DNA of 64,000 nucleotides, from contig CAJNDS010002601.1 of assembly GCA_905221605.1 (NCBI GenBank), positions 315,001 to 379,000 on the forward strand. Reading direction: 5' to 3'. Source of the DNA: Symbiodinium natans. Lineage: Eukaryota > Sar > Dinophyceae > Suessiales > Symbiodiniaceae. The position numbers were made by a program, and so were the translations under genes. Positions 1-12,516 of the stretch are shown one piece after another; position 1 is the first letter of the stretch; every line of letters starts with the position of its first letter. The notes under the pieces are model-generated. The model ran no database searches. It saw only the letters and a list, made by a program, of their open reading frames with translations, and had not been told where the DNA came from.

Positions 1-233
1 ACAGTATTTGTAACCTAAACCGTTTGAATAGTTGCTGTAAATCAGGATTTGAGTTTCACATGTTTGCATCTGAAGCCCGAACATGGAAACAAGTTTGAAC
101 ACGAGTAGCGCCTGCGGGGCCATGGAGTGCGAACCAGAGCACCGGACAGCGCTCCAAGACGGTGTTGAGGCCCGCATGTGAGAGTATGCTTCGCTGCACT
201 GTGCATGTGTTGCGTATCTTACATATGCCGGAG

Positions 234-262
234 GATGCTGACACCGTGCAGAGCCTGAAGGA
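234..262 (+). CDS. Possible exon, DADTVQSLKE
   Basis: AG|G acceptor, GCACCTGAT donor and a charged helical peptide, inside a longer open stretch (162-476). It may belong to the coiled-coil gene or to something upstream. No link to the next exon is proven. Confidence 0.25.
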
Positions 263-924
263 GCACCTGATTGAGAAGATGGCCAACTGCAATTCTATAA
301 TATCAGAGAATGTACTCGCATTTACTGTTTTTGCTTGTGGTGGGATGCTCGTGGGGGAAGAGGAGTGCTCGTGTGTTCAGGAGCTGTTGTTGCAGCAGAC
401 CCGACGGTCGGAATACCTGGGCCAAGAGGCTGGGAACCTGCATCTCGACCTCAGGTTGCTTCAATCCCCCACATGAGGGACCCCGTAGGAGTGTAGTAGT
501 GGGCATTTATGTCGGGTGTAGCATTTGGGTGAGCGGATTTCCTTTGTCAAACAAGCCCGAAATGTTAAACTCTAAGCCCTACACAGCTTAAGCATGGCAC
601 AGGCGGCTGCGCGAGACTGGGAAAGATGGGAATTGCTGCAACAGCCATCAGCCCAGTGTCCCTTCATTGTGGCAGTTTGACGGTTAAGGGATGTTAAGGG
701 TTTATACCGGTTTACAGGGTTTATTCTAGGGTTTATAGAGTTCGTAGAGGTTGTAGGGTGACAGGGTTTCTAGGGTTTCTAGGGTTTCTAGGGTTTCTAG
801 AGTTTCTAGGGTTTATAGGGTTTATAGGGTTTATAGGGTTAAGTGTTTGGGAGGTTTTGCTTAGTATTGTTATTTTCTTTCTGTCGGTGTTTTTATTTTT
901 ATCAGCAGACAAACTTGGAAGCCG

Positions 925-1028
925 AGTCGGTACCCTTTGCCTCTTTGTTGTTGTTGGTTCACGGTTACCTTATAAAGTAGCCAACCCGACAAAGGGTGCC
1001 CTTATTATAATATGGCTCCTGGGCACCC
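925..1028. mobile_element. MITE-like family D
   Basis: GGTACCCTTTGCC...GGTTACCTTATAAAGTAGCC...AAAGGGTGCCC. Related copies at 31918, 40752, 45014, 50572 and 52935. Confidence 0.65.
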
Positions 1029-1044
1029 GGGCAGCATACGCTTT

Positions 1045-1152
1045 GGGATGCTCCCCCTTTATACTAATAGTCCTTAGTCCTTAGTAGGGGATTATAGTGT
1101 ACTACTCTTTAGAATCCCTTCTAAGGACAGTGAGTATAAGGGGGAACATCCC
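1045..1152. mobile_element. MITE-like family A, full copy
   Basis: 108 bp with terminal inverted repeats GGGATGYTCCCCCTTATACT. No coding capacity. Sister copies at 17984, 32430 and 58246; partial ones at 25645 and 44393. Confidence 0.85.
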
Positions 1153-1459
1153 AGCAGAGAGAGAGAGAGAGAGAGATGAAATCCTGATCAAGAGGAGCTG
1201 TCCAAGGGGCTGCTCGCAAAAAACATATCGCAACTATGCAAAACTCAGCTATGCAGTTGTTTGTGTCCTGTCTTGGAGAGAGAAATACGGCTCCACGCTG
1301 CCAGCTCGGACATCCGGGGTCATCGACTCTAAGCCCTAAACCCTGAACCCTAAACCCTGAACCATGAACCCTGTGATACCCTGAACCCTAAACCCTAAAC
1401 CTTGAACCCTAAACCCTGAACCCTAAACCCTAAACCCTAAGCCCATCCTCAGAAATGAG

Positions 1460-1533
1460 GCTGCGACAAAGAGACGAGCAGCTGGTGTACGCGGAGAATG
1501 CCGCAGCCAAGCAGCGAATGGACTGCCTGGCAA
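1460..1533 (+). CDS. Coiled-coil gene exon: LRQRDEQLVYAENAAAKQRM...
   Basis: Unique island between CCCTAAA (left) and TTTAGG (right). AG|G acceptor; the GT donor at 1534 joins in phase to 1969, while a GC donor at 1530 is the alternative. Confidence 0.5.
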
Positions 1534-1968
1534 GTTGGAGCCTGCAATTTTAAGATTCACCGGGTTTAGGTTTTAGGGCTTCGGGTTCGGGTTTAGGTTT
1601 CAGGGCTTCGGTTTTAGGATTTGGGGCAAAACCCTATGGTCCTTCCGTCCAGAGCATGCCCTTCTCGGGTGGGCGTGTGCAGTCGAGACCGCTTTGGTAA
1701 AAACACCTCCATCTCTCCTCAACTACTAACCCAGAGCGCTCAATGCCCCTTAATTTAAGGAACATACCTTAAATCATGTCAAGGATCCCTGTGTTATTCA
1801 AGGTCCTTCTTCAAGGGGTAACGGTATTGGGCTCTTTGGGAACTTAGACACCTGGGTGCCAGGTACTCAAACCCTGAACCCGAAACCCGAAACCCGAAAC
1901 CCTAAACCCTAAACCCTAAACCCCCTCAGGGCCCCCTGGGTGCCAGGTACTCAACAGCGCCCGCGCAG

Positions 1969-2026
1969 GCGCCAGGCACTACCGGGCCGTTTGCTGCCTC
2001 CGCGCCTGGCAAAGCCACGTGCAGCA
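1969..2026 (+). CDS. Coiled-coil gene exon: ARHYRAVCCLRAWQSHVQ
   Basis: AG|G acceptor, donor GCGCCCTGG. The L-R-A-W-Q pattern recalls helical repeats of centrin- or calmodulin-binding proteins, but one motif is not enough to assign a family. Confidence 0.45.
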
Positions 2027-2595
2027 GCGCCCTGGCCCCTCAAGAGCTTTGGGAGGGTTTAGGGTTTAAGGGTTTAAGGGTTTAAGGGTTTAAGGGTTTA
2101 AGGGTTTAGGGGTTTAGGGTTTAGGGTTTAGGGTTTAGGGGTTTAGGGTTTTTAAGGGTTTATTTAGGGGTTTAGGGGTTTAGGGGTTTAGGGGTTTAGG
2201 GGTTTAGGGGTTTAAGGGTTTAAGGGTTTAAGGGTTTAAGGTTCAGGGTTCGGGTTTGAAGGGTTTAGAGAAAGTGCTTTAGGGGGTCAGGGACTTAGCG
2301 TTTTAGGCGCTTCGGTATGGGGTTTAGGGTGTAGGGGTTTGGGGTTTTTAGGTCTTGATTTTGGGGATCTTGCGTGTTGGGGAGTTTAGGGTATTAAGCG
2401 AGACCTCCTCTCCGGAAGCCGGCCCAAGCCCTGAACCCTGGGCCCTCAACCCTCAACCCCGAGCCCTGAACCCTGAACCCTAAACCCCTAAACCCTAAAC
2501 CCCAAACCCCTAAACCCTAAACCCTAAACCCCAAACCCCAAACCCTTGGCTGGAGACGGTTGGCTTGGCTCAAGGGCTGGCTTGACGGGGGGGGG

Positions 2596-2823
2596 GGGGG
2601 GGGGGGGTTCAGGGGTTAGGGGTTCAGGGGTTCAGGGGTTCAGGGGTTCAGGGGTTCAGGGGTTCAGGGGTTTAGGGGTTTAGGGGTTTAGGGGTTTAGG
2701 GGTTTAGGGGTTTAGGGGTTTAGGGGTTTTAGGGGTTTAGGGGTTTAGGGGTTTAGGGGTTTAGGGGTTTAGGGGTTTAGGGGTTTAGGGGTTTAGGGGT
2801 TTAGGGGTTTAGGGGTTTAGGGG
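2596..2823 (+). repeat. Homogeneous 8-bp variant array TTTAGGGG / TTCAGGGG
   Basis: Roughly 27 units of an octamer instead of the heptamer; a block of TTCAGGGG precedes a block of TTTAGGGG. A 21-base G run precedes it. Confidence 0.9.
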
Positions 2824-3351
2824 CCTAAACCCTAGTGAGCAAGAAAAGCAGCTTGCACATTCAGTCGGAGCGCCTACACATTGGAGGGTGAATGTGAGAG
2901 GTTCGGGATGTGGGAGAATTTAGGGTTCAGCGTTTAGGGCTCAGGGCTTGGGGCCCAGGTATTCCATTTACGAAGAAGCTTCTGAAGTTCATGGTTTCAG
3001 GGTGTAGGGTTTAGGGTGTAGGGTGTAGGGTTTCGGGAAGTTGTTCTTAAGACTTGTTGGCAGAATGCTTCGCAAGTGCATGCAGTCGCCCCGGAGCAGC
3101 TAAGTTTTCGGACCTCGTTTCTGGAGGGCTGCCCTGGTACCCGCTTGCTTCGTGGTTGCGAGGCTTCGGGGCTTCCTTCAACCCCATGAAGCGGTTTAGG
3201 GTTTAGGGTTTAGGGTTTAGGGTTTAGGGTTTAGGGTTTAGGGTTTAGGGTTTAGGGTTTAGGGTTTAGGGTTTAGGGTTTGTCTCTTTTCCTTGGTTTT
3301 TTTGGGAACCCCTGACCCCTGAAAACCCTAAACCCGAAGCTTTTCGCGAAG

Positions 3352-3390
3352 GCTCTGCGCTGAGAGAGCACTACTCCGAGCCAAAAACAG
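3352..3390 (+). CDS. Coiled-coil gene exon: LCAERALLRAKN
   Basis: AG|G acceptor, GT donor, in phase with the exon ending at 2026. Confidence 0.4.
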
Positions 3391-3911
3391 GTGCGCTGTT
3401 TGAGGGGTTGGGGAGGCTCCACAGGCTTAGACGAAAACGCTTTACAGTTCAGGGTTTAGGGTTTAGGGTTTAGGGTTTAGGGTTTAGGGTTTAGGGTTTA
3501 GGGTTTAGGGTTTAGGGTTTAGGGTTCAGGGTTTAGTTTCCAGCATAAGCATGCGTAAGCCCTGAACCGATAGCGGGATTTGAGTGCTGAGGGGTTTGTG
3601 GCGGTTAGCGATGGGCCAAGAGATTTTTACGGGGCGTACGGGGGCTTCGGTGTCGTAGGGCTCTTCGGCATTGAGGCATCCAGTGGGTGTCGCGGCTTGA
3701 CGATCCCTAAACGCTAAACCCTAAACCCTAAACCCCAAACCCCAAACCCTAAACCCTAAACCCGATAGACCCTAGACCCGAAACCCGAAACCCGAAACCC
3801 TAAACCCTAAGCCCTAAACCCTAAACCCTAAGCCCTAAGCCCCAAACCCTAAACCCTAACCCTAGACCCTAAGCCCTAAACCCTAAACCCTTGCTAGAAG
3901 CGTTCCACCAG

Positions 3912-3936
3912 GCTCGCCATTGGTCGCTCCCGGCAT
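3912..3936 (+). CDS. Possible exon: LAIGRSRH
   Basis: 25-nt island between CCCTAAA and TTTAGGG arrays; AG|G acceptor, GC donor, phase fits both neighbours. Confidence 0.3.
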
Positions 3937-4458
3937 GCTGGCACACTGCTGCGTGCTGCAAGAGTCCCAGTGGCTTAGGGTTTTAGGGTTAGAATTTAGG
4001 GTTTAAGTTCAAGTAGGGTTCAGGGTTCAGGGTTCAGGGTTCAGGGTTCAGGGTTCAGGGTTTAGTGTTTAGGGTTTAGGGTTTAGGGTTTAGGGTTGCT
4101 TTGGCAACAGCCAACTCCATTGGCCAAGCGCTTCGGGCATTTTTCAATGGTAGCTGCATGCCATTCAGTCCCGGACCCAGGCAGCATGAGAGGCCAAACC
4201 CTATAGACTCTAGACGACCCCTGGCTTGCCCCAAAAATCGTGTAAGCCTCAGAATATGCCTCATAGCCCCCTAAACCCTAAACCCCAACCCCCAAACCCC
4301 AAACCCACAAACCCCCAAACCCCAAACCCTAAGCCCTAAAACCCCCTAAACCCCCTAAACCCCCTTAACCCCCTAAACCCCCTAAACCCCCTACACCCCC
4401 TAAACCCCCTAAACCCCCCAAACCCCCCAAACTTAAGCCCCCTAAACGTCGTGCCGAG

Positions 4459-4503
4459 GTGTTGAAGCACTCCGTGGAGCGGCAGCTGGGAGCTGGGCTG
4501 CAC
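4459..4503 (+). CDS. Coiled-coil gene exon: VLKHSVERQLGAGLH
   Basis: AG|G acceptor, donor GCGCTTTGG, flanked by CCCTAAA-type and TTTAGGG arrays. Confidence 0.45.
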
Positions 4504-6175
4504 GCGCTTTGGCTCCACTCGGCTTCCAAGGGGCTTCCGACGTGGCGGCCCCAGGGGCTTTTGGGGTTTAGGGTTTAGGGTTAGGGTTTAGGGTTTAGGG
4601 TTTAGGGTTTAGGGTTTAGGGTTTAGGGTTTAGGGTTTAGGGTTTAGGGTTTAGGGTTTAGGGTTTAGGGTTTAGGGTTTAGGGTTTAGGGTTTAGGGTT
4701 TAGGGTTTGGGGCTTTGCAGGGGTTTCGGCTTTAGAGCTTTCAGGGTTTGGGATTTAGGGTCGCAGGGGTTTTGGGTTTTTGGGCTTAGGATTTAGGATC
4801 TAGGGCCTCGGGGTTTTCAGCGTTCAGAGCCTCAGGTGTTTAGGTTTAGGGTCAGGGTCTCAGGGGTTTCGGCTTTAGAGTTTTAGGGTCTCGGTCAGCG
4901 GCGAAGCCCGGCTACGCAGCGCACGCGCGAAAGCCACGCGGATCGAAAAGTTTGCGCCTTGCAAAAGAGAGTAGGGTTTAGGGTTTACGGTTCACGGTTT
5001 AGGGTTTAGGGTTTAGGGTTTAGGGGAACCCATACTTAGATTTGGCAGCCACGTGTGCGAGCGCATCCGCCTGCACCTGCAAAGTGATGCCGCCGCATTA
5101 CGCTATGTCTCCCACACACGTCCATTGGCCACCAGCATTGCCAGCAGCATCGCAAGCGCATAAAGTCGGGGTAGCATGTGGTTTCGTCATGTGTAGGAAC
5201 GGGCTTTAAGTGGGTGGCTTGGTTCGAGAGGTCTTTAGGGGTTCAATGCTTCAATCCTTGGTGCTGACATGCTTTCCCTACACCTTTCTGCATCCACAGC
5301 TCTCAGCCTCAGACCCACACCCACCAAGGAACCTTCAAACCCAAGGTTTCTCACTGGCACGCTTTGTTGCCCCTGTTGAGCCTTTAGAGGTCCCTTTAAA
5401 GAAAACAGAGGTTGCCGTTTTATTCCCCGCCGAAGCACCGCACTTGACAAAGCTGGGGAGCCCCCTGTACCGCCTCAACCCGAAACTGAGCAACCGAAAG
5501 GCCCTCAGCCCTAGACCCTAAGCCCTAAACCCTAAACCCTAAACCCTAAAACCTTAAACCCTAAACCCTAAGCCTTAAACCCTCATCCCTAAACCCTGGA
5601 AAAACCTCAGCCCTGCACCAGGCCAGCATGTGATCCGGGCTCGCCTGCTTCCAGCCACAGGAGGGTTCTTGGGGGGTTCATGGGGGTTAAGGGCTTAGGG
5701 GCTTTCGGGTTGAGGGTTCAGGGTTTAGGGCTTAGGGACTTTCGGATTTTTAGGGTTTGTAGAGTTTAGGGTTTAGGTCGTCAGTGTGTGTGTGTGTGTG
5801 TGCGTGGACGGGGAGCAGGTGATGTGAGGGCTTGCAGGGCTTGGCGTTTCTGGGGTTGCCAATTAAAAGAGCCGAAGGCTTAAATGGTGTTTTGGGTTTA
5901 GGGTTGTCCTTCGCTACTACGTAGGGTACAGATGGTTGGGAATTCGGGTTGAATTGCGAGGTGCTGTGGGATGTGTGGGGTTGAAGCCTGCGCCCTAAAC
6001 CCTAAACCATATAAACCCAAACCCTATACCCCTAAACCCCTAAACCCGTAACCCGTAACCCCCTAAACCCTAAACCCTAAACCCTAAACCCTAAACCCTA
6101 AACCCTAAACCCTAAACCTTAAACCCTAAACCCTAAACCCTAAACCCTAAATACAATTCACGGCGGACGCCGCAG

Positions 6176-6257
6176 GCACTTCGATGAATCGGGCTATCTC
6201 ACGCCCCGCAAAGAGCCAGGCAGCTCATCCAGCGGCCCTGATGCAAGAATGCACCAG
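6176..6257 (+). CDS. Possible exon: HFDESGYLTPRKEPGSSSSG...
   Basis: 82-nt island, AG|G acceptor and GT donor. The peptide is polar and disordered rather than helical. A second frame is also open, so the frame is uncertain. Confidence 0.35.
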
Positions 6258-8124
6258 GTTCCGGGGTTTAGGGTTTACGAACATGTAGCCCTTAACCCTA
6301 AACCCTAAACCCTAAACCCTAAACCCTAAACCCTAAAACCTAAACCGCCCTCTGCTTGAAAGCTGTAAAGCCACCGACTCTTCCCGAGCCCTCAGGATAC
6401 CTCACACCGTAAACCAGACACGCCCAATTCTGTGCAGACTCCTTGTACCCTAAACCCTAAAACCTAAACCCTAAACTAACCCCTAAGCTTCAAGCACCGA
6501 CCCAAATCATGAAACGTTTTTAGTCCCTATAAGGCCAAGGGTAAAGGTGGTGGTTGTGCAAAATACTTCCTCCCCCCCAAAAAAATCGGATAGTAGGAGG
6601 TTCACCTTTTTAAGGTTTCCCCTGTTAAGGGACTCTTGATTCCAGGGGTCCATCCTTTTTCAAAGATCTCTCAGGTTTAGGCGGTGTAGGGTTTAGGGTT
6701 TTAGGGCGCAGCCCCCAGGAAATGACTTTTTTGTCCGTAGTGTTCATCACACCAGGGCTGAAGCATTCTCTCAAAGCCCCTGAGAGCTCCCAGACTGCCC
6801 AGTCGCAGAACAACGACGACACCTTCAATTTAGTTTTTTGAGGTTTAGGGTTTAAGGTGCAGGGTTTTGGGTTTAGGATTTGGGGTGTTAGGGTTTGGGG
6901 TGTAGGGTTTAGGGGCTAGGGCGTAAGCTTTCGGGATACCTTGCCAAAGGGGAAAACAACGCAACATTTCGGGCTTCAGGGCCTTCAGGGGGAAATAGCA
7001 GCTGCAGCCGTATGTACTGCGAGAGTTGAATCCTCTTTTCAAGGCCTTCTGTTGGCAATGGACTTAGCCCAACAGGTACTGTAGTTGTAGAGCAGGTAAC
7101 CGTTATCCATCTTTTGAGTTTTTATGATGACTACATAATCCCAGAGGTTAACCTTTAGTTCCCCTAGGATACTGGACAGCTAAGCCCTTGTGTATTCTAA
7201 TTAATGAGTCTTAGGGTTTAGGGTTTAGGGTTTAGGGTTTAGGGTTTAGGGTTTAGGGTTTAGGGTTTAGGGTTTAGCTTTTTCACAGAAATCCAGAAAA
7301 TCCTAGGCAGTGTGGCATTCCGGCCCTCTCCGGCATGGGATGAGAGTCGGCGGCCTGAGAGTTATGCCTTCCCGGGAGGTTTAGGGTTTAGGGTTTAGGG
7401 TTTAGGGTTTAGGGTTTAGGGTTTAGGGTTTAGGGTTTAGGGTTTAGGGTTTAGGGCTACTTAAGCCGGACATCTGAAAGGCTTAAGGAGCCTTAACAAC
7501 AAAAGCCATTACACTTGTTACCTTTCAGGGGTTTCTGCCCTTAGGGTTTTTCAGGCGCATCCTGGGAATATCCATCCACCTTCTTTTTCTTTCTTTTTAA
7601 TACACATATATATATATATATAGATATTTGGAACTCATAGGCATATATATATATATATAAAACCTGAAACTTTGAATCTCTCTCAACTTGCCACCCTGTT
7701 CCCCAGAACATGTCTGAGACCAGGTGTTGGCGAGGACTTTTTCGTAAGAGCCGCTGGCTCTCCTGAACTTCCCAAGAGCATCCTTATTTCCCAAAAATTG
7801 GGTACCCCTTTTTCCCCCAAATGAAATAGAATCCCCTGAATTAAAGGGATCTAACATAATAATGTGATCTATAACTTACTTCGCGTTTAGTTGAACTTTA
7901 AACTTTTTGGGGTTTCCTGATTTAGTGGGAATATTAAAGTTCAACATTTGTTTACCCTTGGTTATTGGAGAAGAAAGATTAATATTTACGCCTGAATGCC
8001 ACTAACCCTAAACCCTAAACCCTAAACCCTAAACCCTAAACCCTAAACCCTAAACCCTAAACCCTAAACCCTAAACCCTAAACCCTAAACCCTAAACCCT
8101 AAACCCTAAACCCTACTGCGCAAG
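6258..8124 (+). other. Long intron stretch of the coiled-coil locus
   Basis: Both repeat orientations (CCCTAAA at 6296-6345, TTTAGGG at 7209-7275 and 7378-7456, CCCTAAA at 7999-8115) and AT-rich unique sequence. No exon-like island with AG|G stands out. Confidence 0.5.
7604..7660. repeat. TA microsatellites
   Basis: Two (TA)n runs 17 bp apart. Similar runs lie at 27633-27684, 37213-37234 and 37467-37483. Confidence 0.9.
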
Positions 8125-8184
8125 GCCCGGCCCTTCCCCGGACACTTCGGCGCATCAAGGACAGCTGGGCCGCAGCAAGGGCGC
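8125..8184 (+). CDS. Coiled-coil gene exon: PALPRTLRRIKDSWAAARA
   Basis: AG|G acceptor; GT donor inside GCGC|GTTAGG at the start of a TTTAGGG stretch. Joins in phase to 9160. Confidence 0.45.
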
Positions 8185-8276
8185 GTTAGGGTTTAGGGCT
8201 TTAGGGTTGTAGGGTTTTTGGTTTAGCGTTTAGGGTTTAGGGTTTAGGGTGTGGAGGTTTAGGGTTTAGGGTTTAG

Positions 8277-8430
8277 GTTTTAGGGTTTTAGGGTTTTAGG
8301 GTTTTAGGGTTTTAGGGTTTTAGGGTTTTAGGGTTTTAGGGTTTAGGGTTTTAGGGTTTTAGGGTTTTAGGGTTTTAGGGTTTTAGGGTTTTAGGGTTTT
8401 AGGGTTTTAGGGTTTTAGGGTTTTAGGGTG
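8277..8430 (+). repeat. Homogeneous 8-bp variant array TTTTAGGG
   Basis: About 19 units with four T instead of three, broken once by a heptamer. Confidence 0.9.
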
Positions 8431-9159
8431 TGGAGGTTTTTATGCTCAGAGCTCAGAGCGTATGGTTTAGAACCCTCAAGCTCCACTTGCCGTGCGTTCG
8501 TCGATGGTTCCGGGTTTCAAGCCGTATATCATGAACCCATGAACCCCACCAGCCTGAAACCCTCAAGCTAGCAAAGCCCTAAAACACGCGAAGCCCTGAA
8601 AGCCCGACAATGGCGTTTTTTACGGTTTAGGGTTCAGGGTTTAGGGTTTAGGGTTTAGAGGTCAGGGTTTCGTTTTTTTGCAAGAGATTGCGCGTTCAGA
8701 TGTGCGATAGTCCTAGAAGCCCTAAACCCTAACCAGCGCACCTCCACCCGGAATCACGTCGCTGAGTCCTTCCTATTGATTCGCATGGGTTTAAATTAGC
8801 CCCAAAAGTGCCGAAGCCCCCAACATTCGCGAATGAACCCTAAACCCCAAGTCCTGAAAGCCAAGCAGCCTGCGCACCTCACTGTTCCCAAGGGCCACAA
8901 AGCCCAAAAATGCCAGAAGGACATTCAATCCCTTTGAAGCAGGGTTTATAAACCCTATTCCCTACCCTAGCCCTAAACCCCTAAACCCCTAAAGCCCTAA
9001 ACCCCTAAACCCCTAAACCCCTAGCACCCTAGCACCCTAGCACCCTAACACCCTAACACCCTAAACCCTGAACCCCTAAACCCTGAACCCCTGAACCCCT
9101 GAACCCTCAACCCTTATCCTTAAACCCTAAACCCCAAGTCCTGCAAGCTTGGAAGGAAG

Positions 9160-9197
9160 GCAGCGAGCGGAAGCTGAACAACAGCGTCCTCAGCGAG
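9160..9197 (+). CDS. Coiled-coil gene exon: SERKLNNSVLSE
   Basis: AG|G acceptor, GC donor. An AG|G four bases earlier (exon from 9156) is also possible; the 9160 start fits the phase of the preceding exon. Confidence 0.45.
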
Positions 9198-9716
9198 GCT
9201 TGCATAAACCCTAGGGTTTAGAGTTTAGGGTTTAGGGTTTAGGGTAAGAGCCTGGCGCCGTTGCTCTGTGGGGTGTTATAGGGCTTCAGGCTAGGGTTTG
9301 GTAACCCTGGCCCAAGGGTAGTTACGTGCTCCCTTAATATGGTTCCCTTTACCTTCTTTCAAAAGCTCTGAAGTCTGTATACAAGGGCATATAAGGGCTC
9401 CCCAGTCAAGGGCCCATATTGGGAGACCATGTAACGACCCTAAGACCTGGTCAGGCAGTATGGGGAGTATTCTTACTGAACTTCTCTGGCCGGTTCTTAG
9501 TAGGGAATGGGGGAACGAGGTACTCTATATCATCCCTTAAAGGGTATATTTGGGCCCTGCTAAGAACCAGGGGGTTTTTAGAGGTTCTTAAGCAAATCAT
9601 AGGTTACTCTTTTTGGGGTTCTTTTTTGCTTCAAGAAGCCATTCTTGGCCTTGCTTGTCTGTCCATCAAAACCCTAAACCCTAAACCCTAAACCCTAAAC
9701 CCTAAGCCCGTGAGAG

Positions 9717-9756
9717 GCCGTCACGGAAACGACGCGAGCACCGACACTGCGCCAGA
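9717..9756 (+). CDS. Possible exon: AVTETTRAPTLRQ
   Basis: AG|G acceptor, donor GCGCCGGTG. All three frames are open here, so the frame rests only on phase with the previous exon. Confidence 0.3.
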
Positions 9757-11041
9757 GCGCCGGTGCAAGAAGCAGCTGCCTGTCTGCAGGAATGTTGGGA
9801 GGGGGTGGGTCTAGGGTTTAATGTTTAGGGCTTAGGGTTCAGGAGAATTAGGTTCCTAGTTGAGGTTCCTCTTCTCATGCAGAGCCGTACAGTTTAGGCT
9901 TCGCAAAAGGGCCCTGAGCTTAGAGAAAGAGAGTCGGGTCGTACCACAGTAGATAGTTTAGAACTGCAACAAGTTGATATTATGTTTTAGATGATTGCAC
10001 CCGTGTTTCCCAAAATAGGGCACCCCCTTATAGACCCCTAAATACGACATGCCTGGCAGGGTTACTACGATAATGAGGGGCCTTGAAGCAAAAAAAACGC
10101 AAGGGCTCGTAGCCCTAAGCCCTGAACCCACATCCCTAAACCCTATAAAACCCTAAGCCTTACCCACATGCTTTGTAGGTTTCCAGCTACGGTCTTCGGT
10201 CCGGAGCTGATAAGATTTCAGGCTTAGGAAGCCCGATGACCCTCTGATTGTTGGGGAAATTTAGGGCTTTACGATGGGTTTTATGGGGGTCTCCGTTTAT
10301 GGGATTTATGGGGGTTTCTAGGTATTTTTTATGATTAAATTATAGGTCTTAACGAGTTTATGGGGTTTATAGGGTTTATACGATTACAGGACTTGCAAGG
10401 TTGACAGGCTTGACAAGTCTTTTTGGGTGTGTAGGGTTTGTTCATGGGGTTTACAGGGTTTTTTGGCCGAAGTGCATGCCTGGTATAGCCGTGCGCCATG
10501 TCATGTGAGGTGCCAGCAGCATCAGCGCGTTTGCCGAAAGCTGCAGTAACGGAACGGCTGCCGCACAACCACCAATGCAGCAACCTCAGAACGTAGACGT
10601 TTAAAGGGGTGCTGTATTGTTGCTGAGAGGCATTGCTGGGAGCTGGGAATCTCGGAGCAAGCTGCGCATTCGAGTCGCCATCAGTTTGTCCCTAGCTATT
10701 CCGTGAAGCACTGCACCCTAAACTGATTGGGGTCGATTGGGGTCCATTGTTCAGTCTTCGCTGCTTGAGATCCCTAAGCCCTAGACCCTAAACCCTGTAT
10801 TTACATGTGCCCTCCGGCAGCTGCAACCCTAAAACCCTGAACAGGTTCTCAAAAGGACGGCTGCACACACCACCCCCAATCGCCAGCTTTACAATCATCA
10901 TTTCGGGTTTAGGGTTTAGGGTTTAGGGTTTAGGGTTTAGGGTTTAGGGTTTAGGGTTTAGGGTTTAGGGTGGGTGACCCCTGAACCCTAAAACCTAAAC
11001 CCTAAACGGGTTCTTGGCAACCAGCCTTCGCCTGCTGTGAG

Positions 11042-11069
11042 GCAGGCCAGCCTTGCTGCTGCGCGGCTG
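11042..11069 (+). CDS. Possible exon: QASLAAARL
   Basis: 28-nt island with AG|G acceptor and GC donor, downstream of a CCCTAAA stretch. Confidence 0.3.
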
Positions 11070-11424
11070 GCAGTGACCCCAGTCAGACCAGAGTACTGTC
11101 ATTATGAAATGGCCATATGTAAATATTATTACCATATGTACTTGTTATTGTTCTTTTCGTTTTCATTATTCTTATGGTTATGATATTTATTTTCATTATT
11201 CTTGCTGTATATAGACAAAGTGTTTTTTGTGTCACAAGTAAAACTGCGTCCCCTAACACAACCTAAAGCCCACCGTAACCTGACTTGGAAGTCACCTAGG
11301 AAACTGCGTACCTGCTCCATGAGCCCTCAGTTCACCCAACCCCTACAAAAGCTGCAGTGGGCTTAGGGTTTAGGGCTTAGGGTTTCGGGTTTAGGGTTTA
11401 AGGTTTAGGGGGTTCACTGTGGAG

Positions 11425-11496
11425 GCGATGACGCTGCAGCCGAGCATTTCGCGAAAGCTGTTTTGGTCCTTTGCCCGCTGGGGCCGAGCGGGCCAG
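11425..11496 (+). CDS. Possible exon: AMTLQPSISRKLFWSFARWG...
   Basis: AG|G acceptor; GA donor GACAAG (a GC donor at 11503 is the alternative). The aromatic peptide KLFWSFARW stands out from the repeat background. Confidence 0.4.
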
Positions 11497-11604
11497 GACA
11501 AGGCAAGAGGTAGAACCTCCATCGTTTCTTGGAGGTTTAGGGTTTAGGGTTCAAGGTTCAGGGATTAGGGTTCAGGGTTTAGGGTTTAGGGTTTAGAGTT
11601 TAGG

Positions 11605-11716
11605 GTACTTATTAGCCAATTATAGCTGTACTTATAACCCACCAATAAATAAGTACAGTTATATAGTACACTTGTAATTGGTCAATAGGTTAATAAGTAC
11701 CATGAACCTCCAAGTA
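11605..11716. mobile_element. MITE-like family B, left tip lost to TTTAGGG
   Basis: The right end GAACCTCCAAGTA is intact. At the left, TTTAGAGTTTAGGG stands where the terminal ACTTGGAGGTTCATG should be. Confidence 0.7.
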
Positions 11717-12277
11717 GAGAGTGAGAGCATCTTCACTTGCTTGCAACTACTCAATGTGGGGCTTACGAAAATAAGGGGCCCCTGGGGGTAGACATAAATA
11801 ATGAAACCTTGCTGGTTTCCTCATCTCCAATCCCTTTTGGCCAAGCCCCTTGGTGGATGAAACCCGAGTCAGGTGTCAGCTCCCACCAAGGGAAATAAAG
11901 GAGGGACCCTTATAAGGGATCTTCGGGGTTCTTTAGGGTTGCTCAGGGGCTACTTAGCTAAGCTATGTAGGGACTATATAAGGTAGAAAAAAGGGGTTAT
12001 GGAGGGAAAAGGATTAAGGCTCCCTTGTAGGGGTCCCTCCTTATCTCTTAATCCCAACTTTGCGGCAGGTGGAGGATAGCCGCATGCTGTCACCAGAGCC
12101 ATTGCCTTAGCTGGTTCGTGGGACAACTGGGCAGACACAGTGTTTGCAGTCCGCTGCAGCAAACAATGCCTTCTAGATTCTAGATTCCTGACAGCCAGGA
12201 GGTTGCCAAAGTAGAATTTCCAGCCCTAGACCCTGAGCCCTAAAGCGGGGTCCTTCCTGTTGCATATCATGGCTCAG

Positions 12278-12301
12278 GCGGTTTCGAGGTGCTTTGTGGA
12301 G
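12278..12301 (+). CDS. Possible exon: AVSRCFVE
   Basis: AG|G acceptor and GT donor. A second open island follows at about 12340-12412 (...AATSSLLKIE before GTTTAGG) but lacks an AG|G start. Confidence 0.25.
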
Positions 12302-12516
12302 GTTTGACTAGTGCGACTTCTGGCCCGGAGTGCGCTGGTCAGCCCGAATGTAAACCTGGCGGTGACTGTCTCCGACTGGCGTGCCGCGACCTCCAGCCTG
12401 CTGAAGATTGAGGTTTAGGGTTTAGGGTTTAGGGTTTAGGGTTTAGGGTTTAGGGTTTAGGGTTTAGGGTTTAGGGTTTAGGGTTTAGGGTTTAGGGTTT
12501 AGGGTTTAGGGTTTAG

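Noticed and set aside
2565-2575. Relic of the dinoflagellate spliced leader (TTGGCTCAAG, also at 59079)
   Set aside because: Only the last ten bases match; the upstream part of the 22-nt leader is absent at both sites.
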